Source: Acidobacteriaceae bacterium
Lineage (GTDB): Bacteria > Acidobacteriota > Terriglobia > Terriglobales > Acidobacteriaceae
Direction: 5' to 3'
Length of the DNA stretch: 5,182 nt
Assembly: GCA_003154055.1 (NCBI GenBank)
Contig: PMCH01000009.1
Span: forward strand, 1-5,182
Made by a program: the position numbers and the translations under genes. Under the pieces are notes generated by a model. That model was not told the DNA's origin and did not search any database. It saw nothing but the letters and a program-made list of their open reading frames with translations. The first letter of the stretch is position 1. Every line of letters starts with the position of its first letter. Shown in pieces: positions 4,551 through 5,182 of the stretch.

Positions 4551-4728
4551 CGGCATGGCTGAAGCCATGCCCTTCCCAAGAGCGCTGCGGAGCTTTGCTC
4601 CGCAGGGCAGCCGAGGGCGGCTGTCCCTACGTGAAGCTGGGCGGACTTGGCATCCGCCCCTGCTTCACGATCAAAATCCTTACGATCAAAAATCTCACGA
4701 TCAAAATCCGCGGACAGGAGTGTCCGCG
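4551..4728. repeat. Mosaic of five different REP-like hairpins downstream of nrdJ
   Basis: Five unrelated stems follow one another: GGCATGGC-TGAA-GCCATGCC (4552-4571); CTGCGGAGC-TTT-GCTCCGCAG (4585-4605); CAGCCG-AGGG-CGGCTG (4608-4623); a long two-part stem with outer arms CGTGAAGC/GCTTCACG (4630-4669) and inner arms GGGCGGA/TCCGCCC; and CGCGGACA-GGAG-TGTCCGCG (4709-4728). They fill the gap between the retron promoter and the nrdJ stop, and there is no gene. All would be transcribed into the nrdJ 3' untranslated region and could protect or end that mRNA. Confidence 0.8.
4667..4709. repeat. Three tandem 15-bp repeats (ACGATCAAAAT core)
   Basis: ACGATCAAAATCCTT starts at 4667, and near-identical units start at 4682 and 4697 (the third is incomplete). 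They link the last two hairpins of the mosaic. There are no spacers, so this is not a CRISPR array. AT-rich, regularly phased units could be binding sites or slippage products. Confidence 0.75.
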
Positions 4729-4738
4729 CTACACGTGA

Positions 4739-5182
4739 TTAGCTGCAGCCGCTGGTGCTGCCGCAGCTCATGCATCTGTAGCAACTGCCGTTGCGGGTCA
4801 TGATGGATCCGCAGAAGCTGCAACTGGGAGCGTCGCCCATGTCGACCAGGCTGGCGAGGGCGTCGGCGGCGTGGACGGAACCAGAACCAGTTCTCAGTTC
4901 CCGGTTCTCAGTTCTCAGTGAATCCGCCGCTGAACCCACGGAACCGTTCAGGTCGCCTACTTCCGGGGCCGGAGCGCCGAGTGCTCGTGGACGCAGGTTC
5001 TCGAACAGCATCTGCTGCTGTCCGCTCAGGAAGCGCAGCTGGAGCCAGCGGAAGATGTAGTCCATGATCGACTTGGCGAAGCCGATGTCGGGATTGTTCG
5101 ACCAGCCGCTGGGCTCGAAGCGGGTGTGCGCGAACTTTTCGCAGAACATCTTGAGTGGCACGCCGTGTTGCAGCGCGATCGA
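4739..5182 (-). CDS. nrdJ: Vitamin B12-dependent (class II) ribonucleotide reductase, C-terminal part
   Basis: The frame is open to the right edge (fragment of 147 codons beginning SIALQHGVPLKMF), so the catalytic barrel lies outside the window. The piece HTRFEPSGW, NPDIGFAKSIMDYIFRWLQLRFL is a conserved C-terminal block of adenosylcobalamin-dependent reductases, which make dNDPs or dNTPs independently of oxygen. A low-complexity linker follows, then a cysteine-rich tail (CSFCGS..., CYRCMSCG..., ending GCS; six cysteines) that probably shuttles reducing equivalents to the active site and may bind zinc. The TAA stop is at 4741-4739. The linker contains residues LRTENRELRT encoded by a heptamer repeat. 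This is a core metabolic gene, not part of the retron locus. Confidence 0.95.
   Translation of the reverse strand, partial: SIALQHGVPLKMFCEKFAHTRFEPSGWSNNPDIGFAKSIMDYIFRWLQLRFLSGQQQMLFENLRPRALGAPAPEVGDLNGSVGSAADSLRTENRELRTGSGSVHAADALASLVDMGDAPSCSFCGSIMTRNGSCYRCMSCGSTSGCS
4890..4917. repeat. Four tandem heptamers (GTTCTCA) inside the nrdJ linker
   Basis: GTTCTCA, GTTCCCG, GTTCTCA, GTTCTCA run without a gap and encode LRTENRELRT on the minus strand. This kind of repeat is otherwise usual between genes. One unit is 7 bp, so gain or loss of one or two units would shift the frame and remove the cysteine tail. Confidence 0.8.

Noticed and set aside
4667..4709. Possible CRISPR array
   Set aside because: Units are contiguous and only 15 bp long, with no spacers and no cas genes.

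Overview
The window looks like a bacterial chromosome segment with moderately high GC, most likely from Acidobacteriota (Terriglobia/Koribacter-like). This placement is inferred from the style of the proteins (a DUF2007 protein with a zinc ribbon, a long-linker B12-dependent ribonucleotide reductase, a REP-associated transposase) and from the dense mix of short extragenic palindromes and heptamer repeats. No rRNA or marker phylogeny is available here. Ordinary chromosomal genes lie at the two edges: the 3' part of a DUF2007/zinc-ribbon protein on + (1-473) and the 3' part of nrdJ on - (4739-5182). Everything between is accessory DNA, with all genes on the minus strand.

Reading the minus strand from right to left, the main system runs from about 4533 to 2596 and is a retron-type locus. 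It has a strong sigma70-like promoter (TTGACA, 17 nt spacer, TATATT) overlapped by a 17-bp palindrome, with a second one abutting it. A structured leader of about 320 nt follows and is the best place to look for the msr-msd RNA. Next comes a 70-aa unknown protein with an excellent Shine-Dalgarno site, then an XRE-family HTH protein, then a retron reverse transcriptase (NAxxH motif, xxDD active site WIDD, VTG-like LTG) whose start lies inside the HTH gene. HTH plus RT fits a retron in which an HTH protein is the accessory component; the 70-aa protein would be a third, undescribed part.

Downstream of the RT (2596 to 2036) lie an array of REP/BIME-like palindromes, a dispersed intergenic repeat and heptamer repeats. 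A complete REP-associated tyrosine transposase (2035-1574) follows. Its last codons and stop codon are made from a REP element, so gene and repeats form a typical RAYT-REP unit.

Further along (1453-571) is a two-gene module: a small basic HTH protein, apparently from a leaderless mRNA, overlapping a 216-aa protein that resembles the TIR/nucleoside-deoxyribosyltransferase-like fold (FLNIPYD, HDLS, FNMPFELG). This may be a second defence or toxin-like module, or a distant partner of the retron. Copies of one dispersed repeat sit at 499-563, 1487-1514 and 2461-2527 and bracket this module and the transposase. The 4534-4738 interval, downstream of nrdJ, is a packed mosaic of five different hairpin repeats and a 15-bp tandem triplication.
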